Assembly: GCA_024644865.1 (NCBI GenBank)
Contig: JAHEGZ010000006.1
Coordinates: 39,324-103,323 of the forward strand
Length of the DNA: 64,000 nucleotides
Reading direction: 5' to 3'
From: Aurantimicrobium sp.
GTDB taxonomy: Bacteria > Actinomycetota > Actinomycetes > Actinomycetales > Microbacteriaceae
Both the position numbers and the translations under genes were made by a program. Position 1 is the stretch's first letter. Every line of letters begins with the position of its first letter. Positions 1-7,732 of the stretch are shown here, one piece after another. The notes beneath the pieces are model-generated. The model was not told the origin of the DNA and did no database searches. It worked only from the letters and a program-made list of their open reading frames with translations.

Positions 1-1
1 C

Positions 2-217
2 GAGGCTGCCGGCGAAGATGTGGCCGCCGTTCGCACGCGACTTGCCAATGAATACACCTACAACGTGGCCAGTCCGTTCTTGGCTGCCGAGCGCGGTGAG
101 CTCGACGGAATCATTGAGCCAGCCGCTACCCGTGTTGCCATCGTCAAGGCCATGCGTGCCCTGCGTGGCAAGCGCGCCAGCCTGCCGCCCAAGAAGCACG
201 GAAACATCCCGCTGTGA
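2..217 (+). CDS. pccB: Acyl-CoA (propionyl-CoA) carboxylase carboxyltransferase beta subunit, C-terminal fragment
   Basis: Only the last 71 codons are inside the window; the gene begins upstream. The tail (ASPFLAAERGELDGIIEPA, then the ending KKHGNIPL) matches the C-terminus of actinobacterial acyl-CoA carboxylase beta chains, which move carboxylate from biotin to acetyl- or propionyl-CoA. The stop overlaps the GTG start of the epsilon subunit (GTGA), so the two are translationally coupled. The biotin carboxylase partner is probably the alpha subunit at 7733-9502, separated from it here by an inserted catabolic cluster. Family identity is firm; the exact acyl substrate cannot be judged from the fragment. 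Confidence 0.88.
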   Translation, partial: EAAGEDVAAVRTRLANEYTYNVASPFLAAERGELDGIIEPAATRVAIVKAMRALRGKRASLPPKKHGNIPL

Positions 218-426
218 ATCTCGACGACGTACGGTTTGTCTCTCGCGGGGTTACCCCCGAAGAAAAGGCAGCAGTGTGGGCTGTGCTCGACGCGCAGATC
301 AACGAAGAGTCAGTCCTCGAGCATGCTGTGCAGTCGCCGGGCATGAACCCCTGGGCCAAGTCGCAGATCAGCATCCGTGAGGATGTGGCCGAGGGCGTTG
401 CGTTCGGCCGCGACTTCACCGGCTAA
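214..426 (+). CDS. accE: Acyl-CoA carboxylase epsilon subunit
   Basis: A 70-residue protein starting with GTG inside the end of the carboxylase beta gene. It has the pattern of actinobacterial AccE/PccE subunits: a short beta-strand start (VRFVSRG), a TPEEKAAVWAVLDA helix and a C-terminal W-containing segment (NPWAKS). These small proteins stabilise the alpha-beta carboxylase complex and raise its activity. The family is poorly conserved in sequence, so the call rests on size, the TPEE helix and the position directly after the beta subunit. In many Actinobacteria the next gene is maf; here maf is displaced to 7003. Confidence 0.82.
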   Translation: MNLDDVRFVSRGVTPEEKAAVWAVLDAQINEESVLEHAVQSPGMNPWAKSQISIREDVAEGVAFGRDFTG

Positions 427-621
427 GCGCCTATTGCGCTCTCGCGTCACACGCGGAACACTTAGTCACTAGCCGTAATCGTTTTCCCCCATCCGATGTC
501 GGCAAAAATCTCGTCAGTGCACTTTTTCGGGTTGTTGCCCTGACGAGCTCAGTCAGAGGGTCGCCATTCGTGGAGGCCCTCTGGCGTTTAACCCCCGCTG
601 CTCGACATACGTGATATCTCG

Positions 622-639
622 AAAAATTTCGAAATTTTT
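622..639. promoter_or_regulatory. 18-bp perfect palindrome, candidate GntR operator (site 1)
   Basis: AAAAATTTCGAAATTTTT equals its own reverse complement and lies 40 bp upstream of the CoA-transferase A start. The core recurs at 2049-2060 and 5653-5668, always just upstream of a gene of the catabolic cluster that carries its own GntR regulator (3712-4398). It sits in the 252-bp gap 427-678, which is otherwise without a visible gene and is AT-richer near this site. That it is an operator is inference. Confidence 0.6.
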
Positions 640-678
640 TACGTGGGGTGCAAAGATGGATTTCGTCAAAGGAGATTC

Positions 679-1386
679 ATGTCGAAAATCTGGTCGTCGG
701 CAGCCGAAGCAATCGGCAATGCCGTGTTCGATGGCGCAACCCTGGCCGTGGGTGGTTTCGGTCTGAGCGGTAACCCCAATGACCTCATCGAGGCCGTTCG
801 AGACTCCGGTGCCAAGAACCTGACCATCGTCTCGAACAACCTCGGCATCGACGGCAAGAGCCTCGGGCTGCTCCTCGAAAATCACCAGGTCGGCAAGGTC
901 ATCGCCTCGTACGTCGGCGAGAACAAGCTCTTCGCTCAGCAATTCATCGAGGGAAAGCTCGAGGTCGAGTTCACCCCGCAGGGCACGCTTGCCGAAAGGA
1001 TGCGCGCTGGCGGCGCCGGCATCGCAGGCTTCTTCACCAAGACCGGTGTTGGCACCCCCGTTGCGGAGGGCAAGACCCACGAGGTCTTCGACGGCGAGAC
1101 CTACATTCTCGAACGGGGAATCGTGACCGACTTCGCGCTCGTGCACGCGCACACCGCAGACCTCGCCGGCAACCTGCTGTACCGAATGACCTCGCGCAAC
1201 TTCAACCCGCTGGCCGCCACCTGTGGCAATGTGACCGTGGTCGAGGCCGAGATCATCTTGCCCGAGGGCGAGTTCATTGACCCAGCCTCGGTGATGACTC
1301 CCGGCATTTTTGTGCAGCGACTCGTTCAAGCGCTCCCCCGCGAAAAAGACATCGAGCAGCGGACCGTTCGTCCGCGCACGGCATAG
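679..1386 (+). CDS. scoA: 3-oxoacid CoA-transferase subunit A (SCOT-type)
   Basis: Transfers CoA between succinyl-CoA and a 3-oxo acid together with subunit B. The 235-residue protein carries the CoA-transferase I signature GGFGLSGNP near residues 26-34 and the stretches SYVGENK, ELTPQGT-like EFTPQGTLAERMRAGGAGI and RNFNPLAAT. SYVGENK favours succinyl-CoA:3-ketoacid (SCOT) over PcaI-type transferases, though 3-oxoadipate cannot be excluded. The ATG at 679 was chosen because AAAGGAGA precedes it at proper spacing; upstream GTG/ATG codons lack a ribosome binding site. It is the first gene after the palindrome at 622-639 and lies 12 bp before subunit B. Confidence 0.9.
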   Translation: MSKIWSSAAEAIGNAVFDGATLAVGGFGLSGNPNDLIEAVRDSGAKNLTIVSNNLGIDGKSLGLLLENHQVGKVIASYVGENKLFAQQFIEGKLEVEFTPQGTLAERMRAGGAGIAGFFTKTGVGTPVAEGKTHEVFDGETYILERGIVTDFALVHAHTADLAGNLLYRMTSRNFNPLAATCGNVTVVEAEIILPEGEFIDPASVMTPGIFVQRLVQALPREKDIEQRTVRPRTA

Positions 1387-1398
1387 GAAGGCACGACC

Positions 1399-2043
1399 AT
1401 GGCCTGGACTCGCGACGAAATGGCTGCTCTTGCAGCACTCGAACTTACTGACGGTCAGTACGTCAACCTCGGCATCGGTATTCCGACCCTGGTTGCCAAC
1501 CACCTCCCGCCCGGAGTCACCATCTACCTCCAGAGTGAAAATGGCATCTTGGGCATGGGCCCGTTCCCGTTCGAGGGCGATGAGGATGCCGACCTCATCA
1601 ACGCCGGAAAGCAAACAGTTACCCTGCTGCCGGGCGCAAGCATTTTCGACTCGGCAACGTCGTTCGGCATGATCCGCGGCGGACACGTGCACACCGCGGT
1701 GCTCGGCGCGCTGCAGGTCTCGGGCCACGGAGACCTGGCCAACTGGACCATCCCCGGCAAGCTCGTCAAGGGCATGGGCGGTGCGATGGATCTCGTTGCG
1801 GGCACGCCCTTTGTCATCGTGCTGACCGACCATGTCTCAAAAGACGGCACGCCCAAGATCGTTGCCGAGTGTGACCTGCCGCTGACCGGAGTGCGGTGCG
1901 TCGACAAGATCATTAGCGACCTCGCGGTGTTTGATGTCACAGACGACGGCCTTGTGCTGCGGGCGATGGCACCGGGCGTAACCGAAGAAGAATTGCGAGA
2001 GAAAACCGCTGATTCTTTCGCGGTCGACCTCCTCAAGAATTAG
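1399..2043 (+). CDS. scoB: 3-oxoacid CoA-transferase subunit B (SCOT-type)
   Basis: Catalytic partner of subunit A, 214 residues. The SENGILG motif contains the expected active-site glutamate (E47) that forms the CoA thioester. Other family stretches are [27 protein letters not shown] and [13 protein letters not shown]. Normal length for the family, ATG start with AGGAAGG upstream. It follows subunit A closely and is probably co-transcribed. In this cluster it would activate or transfer CoA to a 3-oxo acid made by aromatic or cyclic compound breakdown; that link is inferred from the neighbouring flavin hydroxylase and FAH-family hydrolase. Confidence 0.92.
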   Translation: MAWTRDEMAALAALELTDGQYVNLGIGIPTLVANHLPPGVTIYLQSENGILGMGPFPFEGDEDADLINAGKQTVTLLPGASIFDSATSFGMIRGGHVHTAVLGALQVSGHGDLANWTIPGKLVKGMGGAMDLVAGTPFVIVLTDHVSKDGTPKIVAECDLPLTGVRCVDKIISDLAVFDVTDDGLVLRAMAPGVTEEELREKTADSFAVDLLKN

Positions 2044-2048
2044 TGCAT

Positions 2049-2060
2049 AATTTCGAAATT
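2049..2060. promoter_or_regulatory. 12-bp palindrome, candidate GntR operator (site 2)
   Basis: AATTTCGAAATT is a perfect palindrome in the 88-bp gap between CoA-transferase B and the flavin hydroxylase. It shares the ATTTCGAAAT core with site 1. A second half-like TTCGAAAA follows at 2071. It would give the hydroxylase-GntR-Dabb genes their own regulated promoter. Confidence 0.55.
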
Positions 2061-2131
2061 TCTTGTAGATTCGAAAAGCACGAGGGCGAGCACATCGTCG
2101 TTGTGAACACCACACTCAACGAGGAGTAAGC

Positions 2132-3703
2132 ATGTCGGGCGCACACACCGATGTAGATATCGTCATTGCCGGCATGGGTCCAGTCGGAAAAATGATGGCC
2201 CTGATGATGGGTCGCCGCGGCTATAAAGTACTCATCGCTGACAAGCAGTCGGGTCAGTATCTTCTGCCCCGCGCGGTCGCGCACGACGCTGAAGTTGCTC
2301 GCATTTTTCAGGCCGCCGACATGCACGTCGACAAGATGCCCGATGCCTTCGAGGTCTACAACGACGTCTACCTGTGGGTGAACGCCGAGCACAAGACACT
2401 CTTCGAAGTCGACTGGACCGCACCCGACCCCCAAGGTTGGCACAGCACCTATTTCTACGGCCAGCCGAACATGGAAGTGCACCTCGACGCCCGCATGCGT
2501 GCGACCGGAAATGTTGAGGCGCAGTGGAACACCGAGGCAACCTTCGCGGGTCAAGACTCTGACAGCGTAAAGGTCAACCTCAAGGACGTTGCCTCGGGCG
2601 ACTCTCGCACGGTTACCGCCAAGTACCTCATCGGTGCTGACGGAGCGAACTCAGACACCCGCAAGAGCCAGAACATCGAGTGGAACGACCTCGGCTACTT
2701 TTTCAACTGGCTCGTGGTCGACGTCGTTCCCGGTCCCGACTGCAAGGTGACGCACCTCGCTCTGCAGATCGCTGACCCGAAACGCCCAACAACCGTCGTG
2801 CCCGGGGGGCCCGGTCGCCGGCGCTGGGAGTTCATGCTGCTTCCTGACGAGAACCCCGCCGAGCTCGACAACGAGGAGAACATCTGGCGACTGCTCTCAG
2901 CCTTCGATGTTCGCCCCGACAACGCCAAGATGGAGCGCCACACGATCTACCGCTTCGAGTCGGCTTGGGCCAAAGAGTGGCGTTCGGGTCGCGTCTTCAT
3001 CATGGGCGACGCCGCACACAAGATGCCGCCATTCGCCGGCCAAGGCTTGGCCTCGGGTGTGCGCGATGCACTGAACCTGGCCTGGAAACTTGACCTCGTC
3101 ATTCAAGGCAAGGCTCAGGATGCCCTGCTCAACACCTACACGTCAGAGCGCAGCGTCCACGTCAAAGACATGATTGACTTCTCGATTGCCCTGGGAAGCA
3201 TCATCTGCATTCCCGACGAGGCCGCCGCCGCGGCCCGCGATGCAGCGATGATTGCTGACCGTGAAGCGGGAGTTCCCGCCGCTCCGCCGCCCAAGCCGCG
3301 TCTGGGCGAAGGCCTCTGGCACGGTGAAGCAGGTGGGTACCTGTCGTGGCAGGGTCGGGTGTCGACGGCAGCGCATCCAAGTGTTGATCGATTCGACGAT
3401 GTCGTACAGCCGGGCGCGCTGATTCTGCGTGACGCCGCCATGGCCACGGAGCTCGATGCCGCGACCGTCGCCTCTCTGCGCAGTTTGGGCGTCGAAGTCG
3501 TCACCGTCGATGCGACCGGATCGCACCGCGATGATGTCTTGGCAGTGACCGATGTAGACGGCCACTACGCCAATTGGTTTGTCGATATGGGCGCGGGCGC
3601 CGCGCTGGTTCGCCCCGACTTCTACGTCTATGGCTCCGCCGAGAGCGCCGCAGATGTCGCTACACTCGCAAAGAACTTCATTTACGAAGTCACGGGTAAG
3701 TAG
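2132..3703 (+). CDS. FAD-dependent aromatic hydroxylase, MhpA/PheA-like
   Basis: A 523-residue class A flavoprotein monooxygenase. It has the FAD-binding GMGPVG at residues 14-19, the DG motif in IGADGANSD near residue 170, and the GD motif FIMGDAAHKMPPFAGQG near residue 290, followed by the ribityl-binding helix and a thioredoxin-like C-terminal domain. Such enzymes use NAD(P)H and O2 to hydroxylate phenols; MhpA acts on 3-(3-hydroxyphenyl)propionate. The substrate here is unknown. GAGGAG precedes the ATG. The GntR gene starts 8 bp after its stop. No ring-cleaving dioxygenase is adjacent, which leaves a gap in the pathway. Confidence 0.88.
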   Translation: MSGAHTDVDIVIAGMGPVGKMMALMMGRRGYKVLIADKQSGQYLLPRAVAHDAEVARIFQAADMHVDKMPDAFEVYNDVYLWVNAEHKTLFEVDWTAPDPQGWHSTYFYGQPNMEVHLDARMRATGNVEAQWNTEATFAGQDSDSVKVNLKDVASGDSRTVTAKYLIGADGANSDTRKSQNIEWNDLGYFFNWLVVDVVPGPDCKVTHLALQIADPKRPTTVVPGGPGRRRWEFMLLPDENPAELDNEENIWRLLSAFDVRPDNAKMERHTIYRFESAWAKEWRSGRVFIMGDAAHKMPPFAGQGLASGVRDALNLAWKLDLVIQGKAQDALLNTYTSERSVHVKDMIDFSIALGSIICIPDEAAAAARDAAMIADREAGVPAAPPPKPRLGEGLWHGEAGGYLSWQGRVSTAAHPSVDRFDDVVQPGALILRDAAMATELDAATVASLRSLGVEVVTVDATGSHRDDVLAVTDVDGHYANWFVDMGAGAALVRPDFYVYGSAESAADVATLAKNFIYEVTGK

Positions 3704-3711
3704 CGAGGATC

Positions 3712-4398
3712 ATGACTGTGTCGCAGCTAAGCAAGACCCGCCACGGGCAGGTGTATGAAAGTCTGCGGGGAGACATCCTCTCTGGGCGCATCACTCCCGG
3801 CACGAAGCTCCCGTTTGCCCAACTGAGCGAGCGATACGGCTTCAGCGTGGGCGTCATCCGCGAGGCACTCTCGCGTCTGGTGGAGCAGCGTTTGGTCGAG
3901 AACCTTCCCCAGCAAGGATTTCGCGTTACCTCTATTTCGAAGGCAGACCTTGTCGCACTGACCCAGGCCCGTAGTGAGATTGAATCGCTAACGCTTAAGC
4001 ACTCCATGCTCGAAGGTGACACCTCCTGGCAGTCCGAGGTTCTCGCCGCGCACTTTCGCATGGCAAACACCCCGTCGATGGATGCCGACGATCCCGACCG
4101 CCTCAACGAGGAATGGGTCGAGGTGCACAACGCGTTTCACGCCACGCTTCTCGAGGGCTGCAACAATAAGCGACTGACCGATATTTGCGGTCAACTGCGC
4201 GACTCTGCAGAGCTGTATCGACAGTGGTCAGCGCGTATCGGTGAGGCTAAGAAACGCGACGCTGCTGCCGAACACCAGGCCATTACCGATGCTGTACTCG
4301 CTGGAGACGTACCGCTGGCCACCAAGCTTTTGCGCGACCACATTGACCTGACCACCCGCCTGTTGCTCGAGTCCGGTTTCGTCGCCGAAGACAGCTAG
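3712..4398 (+). CDS. GntR/FadR-family (FCD domain) transcriptional regulator of the catabolic cluster
   Basis: 228 residues. The N-terminal winged helix-turn-helix (VYESLRGDILSGRITPG, then FSVGVIREALSRLVEQRLV) spans residues 10-75 and is followed by an all-helical FCD effector domain with the metal-binding pattern of this family (HNAFHATL, then AEHQAITDAVLAGD). FCD regulators usually bind an organic acid intermediate of the pathway they control and recognise short palindromes. It lies between the hydroxylase and the Dabb gene, so I infer that it binds the three TTTCGAAA palindromes at 622, 2049 and 5653. AGGATC just before the ATG gives a weak ribosome binding site. Confidence 0.88.
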   Translation: MTVSQLSKTRHGQVYESLRGDILSGRITPGTKLPFAQLSERYGFSVGVIREALSRLVEQRLVENLPQQGFRVTSISKADLVALTQARSEIESLTLKHSMLEGDTSWQSEVLAAHFRMANTPSMDADDPDRLNEEWVEVHNAFHATLLEGCNNKRLTDICGQLRDSAELYRQWSARIGEAKKRDAAAEHQAITDAVLAGDVPLATKLLRDHIDLTTRLLLESGFVAEDS

Positions 4399-4420
4399 GC
4401 CTTTTCTCGAGGATTCACCC

Positions 4421-4720
4421 GTGATTGTTCACACCACCAGCTTTGTGTTCAAGGCAGATCGCCCGGCCGGTTCAGCCGAGTCACTCAAGACTGAACTGCG
4501 CGAACAAATTGCCGGATTCCCGGGGCTCATCGCCTACTACAACGGCGACAACCTAGGGATTCGCTCCGGCGCAGCAGACTTTGGCGTGTGTGCGGTGTTC
4601 GACACTGTCGAGAACTTGCAGAACTACCTCGAGCACCCCGGGCACAAAGAGATTGTGGCTCGCTGGGCAGACGCCGTCATCGCCAGTCGTCAAACTGTGC
4701 AGTTTGACTCAGAGAAGTAG
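4421..4720 (+). CDS. Dabb-family (stress-responsive A/B barrel) protein
   Basis: A 99-residue dimeric alpha/beta-barrel protein with GTG start and GAGGATTC upstream. The HTTSFVFK start, the FPGLIAYYNGDN segment and the LEHPGHKEIV motif are typical of the Dabb (PF07876) family. Members range from stress proteins to small enzymes that cyclise or remodel polyketide-like acids, often found inside aromatic degradation clusters. It is the last plus-strand gene of the cluster and faces the FAH-family hydrolase across a 9-bp gap. A role as a small isomerase or decarboxylase in this pathway is possible but unproven. Confidence 0.8.
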   Translation: MIVHTTSFVFKADRPAGSAESLKTELREQIAGFPGLIAYYNGDNLGIRSGAADFGVCAVFDTVENLQNYLEHPGHKEIVARWADAVIASRQTVQFDSEK

Positions 4721-4729
4721 AAGCGAGAG

Positions 4730-5578
4730 TTACTTCGCGGCGACGATCCTGTTGCGCATCTCACCGATGCCCTTGCCCCACGTGACGAGTTCTTCGCCCA
4801 CGTTGAGGTAGACCTGAGGCCTGCGGCCGAGGCCTACGCCCGACGGAGTGCCGGTCCAGATGAGGTCGCCCGGGAACAGGGTGAGGCGTGCACTCAGGTA
4901 CTCGATGAGCTCGGGTACCGAAAAGACGAGATCGTTGGAGCTGTCGTTCTGTCGAACGTCACCGTCGACCGAGCATCCGAGTTCGATGTCGTTAGGGTCG
5001 GCAAACTCGTCGAGCGTGACCACGACCGGACCGGTCGGACCGAAGCCCTCGAACGACTTAGCGAACGAGAACTGAGGAGCCGGGCCCTTGCCCTGCGTCA
5101 CGCGCTCCGAGATGTCCTGGCCCATGGTGTAGCCGGCCACGTAGTGGAATGCATCGGCAGCCTTGACGTTGCGAGCTGTCTTGCCGATTACGGCGATGAG
5201 CTCCGTCTCCCAGTCGTTCTTGCCGTCAACAGGGATAGCGACATCGGCGTAGGGGCCGGTGATGCACGACTGAAACTTGGTGAAAATGGTGGGTTCCTCG
5301 GGAACCGAGAAGCCGCCCTCGGCCGCGTGCTTGGCGTAGTTCATGCCGATGGCGAAAATCTGGCGCGGGGTGGGCACGGGTGAGTCGAGATCAGTAGCAG
5401 CGAAGGTGGAAGCGTGTGAAGCGTCAACCGTCTTGGCCCAGGAAGTGAAGGCATCCCACTGTTCGTAAGCCTCGTGGATGGAAGACGAGAATTTGCCGGC
5501 ACTGGCAGTCTCTACGTCAACGGCCTGGCCGTCTGCGACAACGATCGAGAGGCGACCTTTTACGTTTGCAATCTTCAC
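4730..5578 (-). CDS. Fumarylacetoacetate hydrolase (FAH) family protein
   Basis: 282 residues with the FAH fold: IFAIGMNYAKHAAE near residue 75, the metal-binding acidic pair in DWETELIAVIGK (E124, E126) with D155 in GQDISER, and the C-terminal LFPGDLIWTGTPSGVG. The family hydrolyses or isomerises 2,4-dioxo and ring-fission acids (acylpyruvates, fumarylpyruvate, 2-hydroxyhepta-2,4-dienedioate). Start is GTG at 5578 with ACAGGAGCAGC upstream. It converges with the Dabb gene and has its own TTTCGAAA palindrome upstream (5653-5668). Likely the C-C bond hydrolase step of the cluster. Confidence 0.9.
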   Translation of the reverse strand: MKIANVKGRLSIVVADGQAVDVETASAGKFSSSIHEAYEQWDAFTSWAKTVDASHASTFAATDLDSPVPTPRQIFAIGMNYAKHAAEGGFSVPEEPTIFTKFQSCITGPYADVAIPVDGKNDWETELIAVIGKTARNVKAADAFHYVAGYTMGQDISERVTQGKGPAPQFSFAKSFEGFGPTGPVVVTLDEFADPNDIELGCSVDGDVRQNDSSNDLVFSVPELIEYLSARLTLFPGDLIWTGTPSGVGLGRRPQVYLNVGEELVTWGKGIGEMRNRIVAAK

Positions 5579-5598
5579 TGCTGCTCCTGTTATTTCAC

Positions 5599-5618
5599 GG
5601 GGCTCGACGTCGAGCCCC
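5599..5618. repeat. 20-bp perfect palindrome in the FAH gene leader
   Basis: GGGGCTCGACGTCGAGCCCC is self-complementary over 20 bp and lies between the FAH gene start (5578) and the TTTCGAAA site. It could form an RNA hairpin in the FAH leader, terminate the RNA methyltransferase transcript (no T run follows on the minus strand), or bind a dimeric protein. Confidence 0.5.
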
Positions 5619-5652
5619 GATTGCTGACTTCAACAATATCGAAGAATTGATG

Positions 5653-5668
5653 TTTTTTCGAAATTTTT
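5653..5668. promoter_or_regulatory. TTTCGAAA site upstream of the FAH gene, candidate GntR operator (site 3)
   Basis: TTTTTTCGAAATTTTT. Its 13-bp part TTTCGAAATTTTT is identical to the right side of site 1. It lies 75-90 bp upstream of the FAH gene, which is transcribed on the minus strand, in the gap between the stop of the RNA methyltransferase and the FAH start. Confidence 0.55.
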
Positions 5669-5687
5669 ATTTCGGTGAGCGAGACGT

Positions 5688-6968
5688 CTAGATCCGAACG
5701 AACCTGGCAACCGCCTCGACGTGGTGCGTGTTGGGGAAGAGGTCAAACGCGCGCAAGTCCGCCAGCTCGTATCCGCGCTCGCGCAGGTAGCCGGCGTCGC
5801 GTGCGAACGCAACCGGGTCACAGGCCACGTAAACCAGCTGCGCGGGCTTGAGCATGCCGAGGGATTCAATGACGTCTTTTCCCGCGCCTGCGCGAGGCGG
5901 ATCGAGAATGACGGTCGCGGCACTCCACGCTGACTTCTCGACGGCCGAGGTGTCGGTTGCGACCTGAGTCAGGTAGCGGTCGACGCGGCCGGTCAGCACC
6001 CGAGCACCCACCCAGTCGGCAAGGTTCTCGGCGGCAAACTCGGTGGCCTGCTCGCTCGATTCGACGCTGGTCATGCGTGTGGTCGAACCGAACCTCTCAC
6101 CCATCGCTGCAGCCAGAAGTCCGACTCCGCCATAGAGGTCGTGATTCGCTGCTCGCACGTCAAAGAGGTCGCCGTCAATGGCGGATGCGACCGCCTGCGT
6201 CAGCGTTGCTGCAGCCGATCGGTGCACCTGCCAGAACCCCTCTTCGGCCAGCATGAACTCGCGATTGCCGACCTTCTCGCGAATCAGGGCACGGTTCTTG
6301 AGCTTGGGAACGGCCACCGGGTTTCCCGGTCCGGGCTTTTTCTTCGCCTTTTTCTCCACGGGGGCAACGGTGTTGATGCGAGCACCCCCGACGGATGGTG
6401 CAACAAGGTCGACCCGTGAGCCCGCGGGAAGTCTGGAGTGCAGGGGGGCAAGAGCGGTGATCTCGTCGACAGCCAGGGGAAGGTCATCCACCTCGATGAC
6501 GCGGTGGCTGCGAGCGGCGTACGGTCCAACGCGTCCCGAGTCATCGACATGCAAACTGATGCGGGTGCGCCACCGGGTGCCGTTCGTCTCGTCGTCGCCG
6601 GGCAAGCCTTCGACCGTCACGGGTTGCGAAAGTTTAGCGAAGCGCTCGAGGGCTTCGGTCAGTACCTGTGCCTTGAGCTCGCGCTGGTAGCCCAACTTGA
6701 TGTGCCCGAACTCTGCTCCACCCACGCGCTCGTCAGGAGCACGGTCGAGCGAAGCCGCCGACCACACATGGGCCTGACGCTGCTTCGAGGGCTCGAGCAC
6801 CTCAACCGTGGTGGCCCGCCAGAAGCTCTTCTGCGAGGTGTCGGTCACCTGAGCGAGCACTCGCTCGCCACTGATCGCGTCACTGACGAAGATGACCCGG
6901 CCGTCGTGGCGCGCCACAAAAATGCCACCGTGGGCGACATTGGTAATCTCGAGTTCAACCAGCTCCAT
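5688..6968 (-). CDS. Class I SAM-dependent RNA methyltransferase, TrmA/RumA family
   Basis: 426 residues. An N-terminal TRAM-like beta-barrel (residues 1-60) is followed by the methyltransferase fold with ILDPPRAGAGKDVIE and the catalytic-cysteine motif VYVACDPVAFARD. These enzymes methylate C5 of uridine in rRNA or tRNA. The iron-sulfur cysteine cluster of E. coli RumA is absent, which is common in actinobacterial members. The reading frame is open up to 7262, but the upstream 98 codons are the antisense of maf and contain the antisense of a repeat, so the ATG at 6968 is preferred. It diverges from maf with a 34-bp gap. Confidence 0.86.
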   Translation of the reverse strand: MELVELEITNVAHGGIFVARHDGRVIFVSDAISGERVLAQVTDTSQKSFWRATTVEVLEPSKQRQAHVWSAASLDRAPDERVGGAEFGHIKLGYQRELKAQVLTEALERFAKLSQPVTVEGLPGDDETNGTRWRTRISLHVDDSGRVGPYAARSHRVIEVDDLPLAVDEITALAPLHSRLPAGSRVDLVAPSVGGARINTVAPVEKKAKKKPGPGNPVAVPKLKNRALIREKVGNREFMLAEEGFWQVHRSAAATLTQAVASAIDGDLFDVRAANHDLYGGVGLLAAAMGERFGSTTRMTSVESSEQATEFAAENLADWVGARVLTGRVDRYLTQVATDTSAVEKSAWSAATVILDPPRAGAGKDVIESLGMLKPAQLVYVACDPVAFARDAGYLRERGYELADLRAFDLFPNTHHVEAVARFVRI

Positions 6969-7002
6969 GACATCGAGCTTTCCACACCGAAGGGCACCCT
7001 CC

Positions 7003-7692
7003 GTGCAGCTGATTCTTGCCTCCACCTCCCCCGCACGCTTGGCAACCCTGCGCGCGGCCGGAATCGAGCCACTCGTCGTGCCCAGCGAAGTCGACGAGGA
7101 TGGCGCTGTCGCCGCTGCCGAGGCGACCTCTGGTCCACTGACTCCCGAGCAGATGGTGTTGCTGCTCGCCCGGGTTAAGGCAGAGGCGGTCGCCAACATG
7201 GTTTCGACAGGCTCAACCGGCCTGGGTAACCCTAGCGCCGCGGGTGACGAGGGCGTGCTCATTCTGGGTGGTGACTCAGCGTTCGTTCTCGACGGCGTGA
7301 TCTACGGCAAGCCGCACACGCCCGAGGTTGCAACCACCCGGTGGCACGCTCAGCGCGGACGCACGGGCCACCTTTTTTCGGGGCACTGGCTCATCCACTT
7401 GGTTCACGGCGCGCCGGCTCCCTCGGGTGTTGGGGCGGGCAGCGGTGTCGGTCACGTCGCCTCCACCGAGGTGAGCTTCGCCAACGACATCTCAGATGCC
7501 GAGATTGATGCCTACGTGGCCAGCGGTGAACCGCTGAAGGTTGCCGGCGCGTTCACCCTCGACAGCCTGGGCGCGGCGTTTGTCGACTCGATCGTGGGCG
7601 ACCCCTCCAATGTGATCGGTGTTTCGATTCCGAGCGTGCGTCGCCTGGCTCGCGAGCTAGACGTCGAGTGGCCCGCCCTCTGGACCCGCTAG
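7003..7692 (+). CDS. maf: Maf-family nucleotide pyrophosphatase
   Basis: 229 residues starting with GTG: VQLILASTSPARLATLRAAGI is the family's opening strand-loop-helix. The GGDSAFVLDG segment corresponds to the conserved acidic metal site, and GKP and HLFSGHWLI follow as expected. Maf proteins hydrolyse non-canonical or canonical nucleoside triphosphates and were first noted as septum-formation inhibitors. Just after the KAEAVA helix, residues 67-73 (VSTGSTG) are encoded by a dispersed repeat (7201-7218), making this surface loop longer than usual. In Actinobacteria maf commonly sits between accE and the biotin carboxylase gene; here it lies 40 bp before the latter. Confidence 0.88.
   Translation: MQLILASTSPARLATLRAAGIEPLVVPSEVDEDGAVAAAEATSGPLTPEQMVLLLARVKAEAVANMVSTGSTGLGNPSAAGDEGVLILGGDSAFVLDGVIYGKPHTPEVATTRWHAQRGRTGHLFSGHWLIHLVHGAPAPSGVGAGSGVGHVASTEVSFANDISDAEIDAYVASGEPLKVAGAFTLDSLGAAFVDSIVGDPSNVIGVSIPSVRRLARELDVEWPALWTR
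7201..7218 (+). repeat. Dispersed repeat, family A, inside maf
   Basis: GTTTCGACAGGCTCAACC lies in frame in maf. The same 18 bases occur at 40672-40689 inside the E2 gene, where the other strand is coding. Related copies (core TCGACAAGCTCAA) lie between genes at 27256-27310 and 36920-36944, with a diverged one at 21207-21231. Confidence 0.75.
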
Positions 7693-7732
7693 CTCTGCCC
7701 GAAAACCCCCGCCTTCAGTAGGCTAAGGAACT

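Noticed and set aside
553..1833. 426-residue open frame on the minus strand
   Set aside because: It lies opposite both CoA-transferase genes, shows no domain and reflects the codon pattern of the plus strand.
6969..7262. N-terminal extension of the RNA methyltransferase frame
   Set aside because: It is the antisense of maf and includes the antisense of a repeat; the family begins with the TRAM domain at the ATG at 6968.
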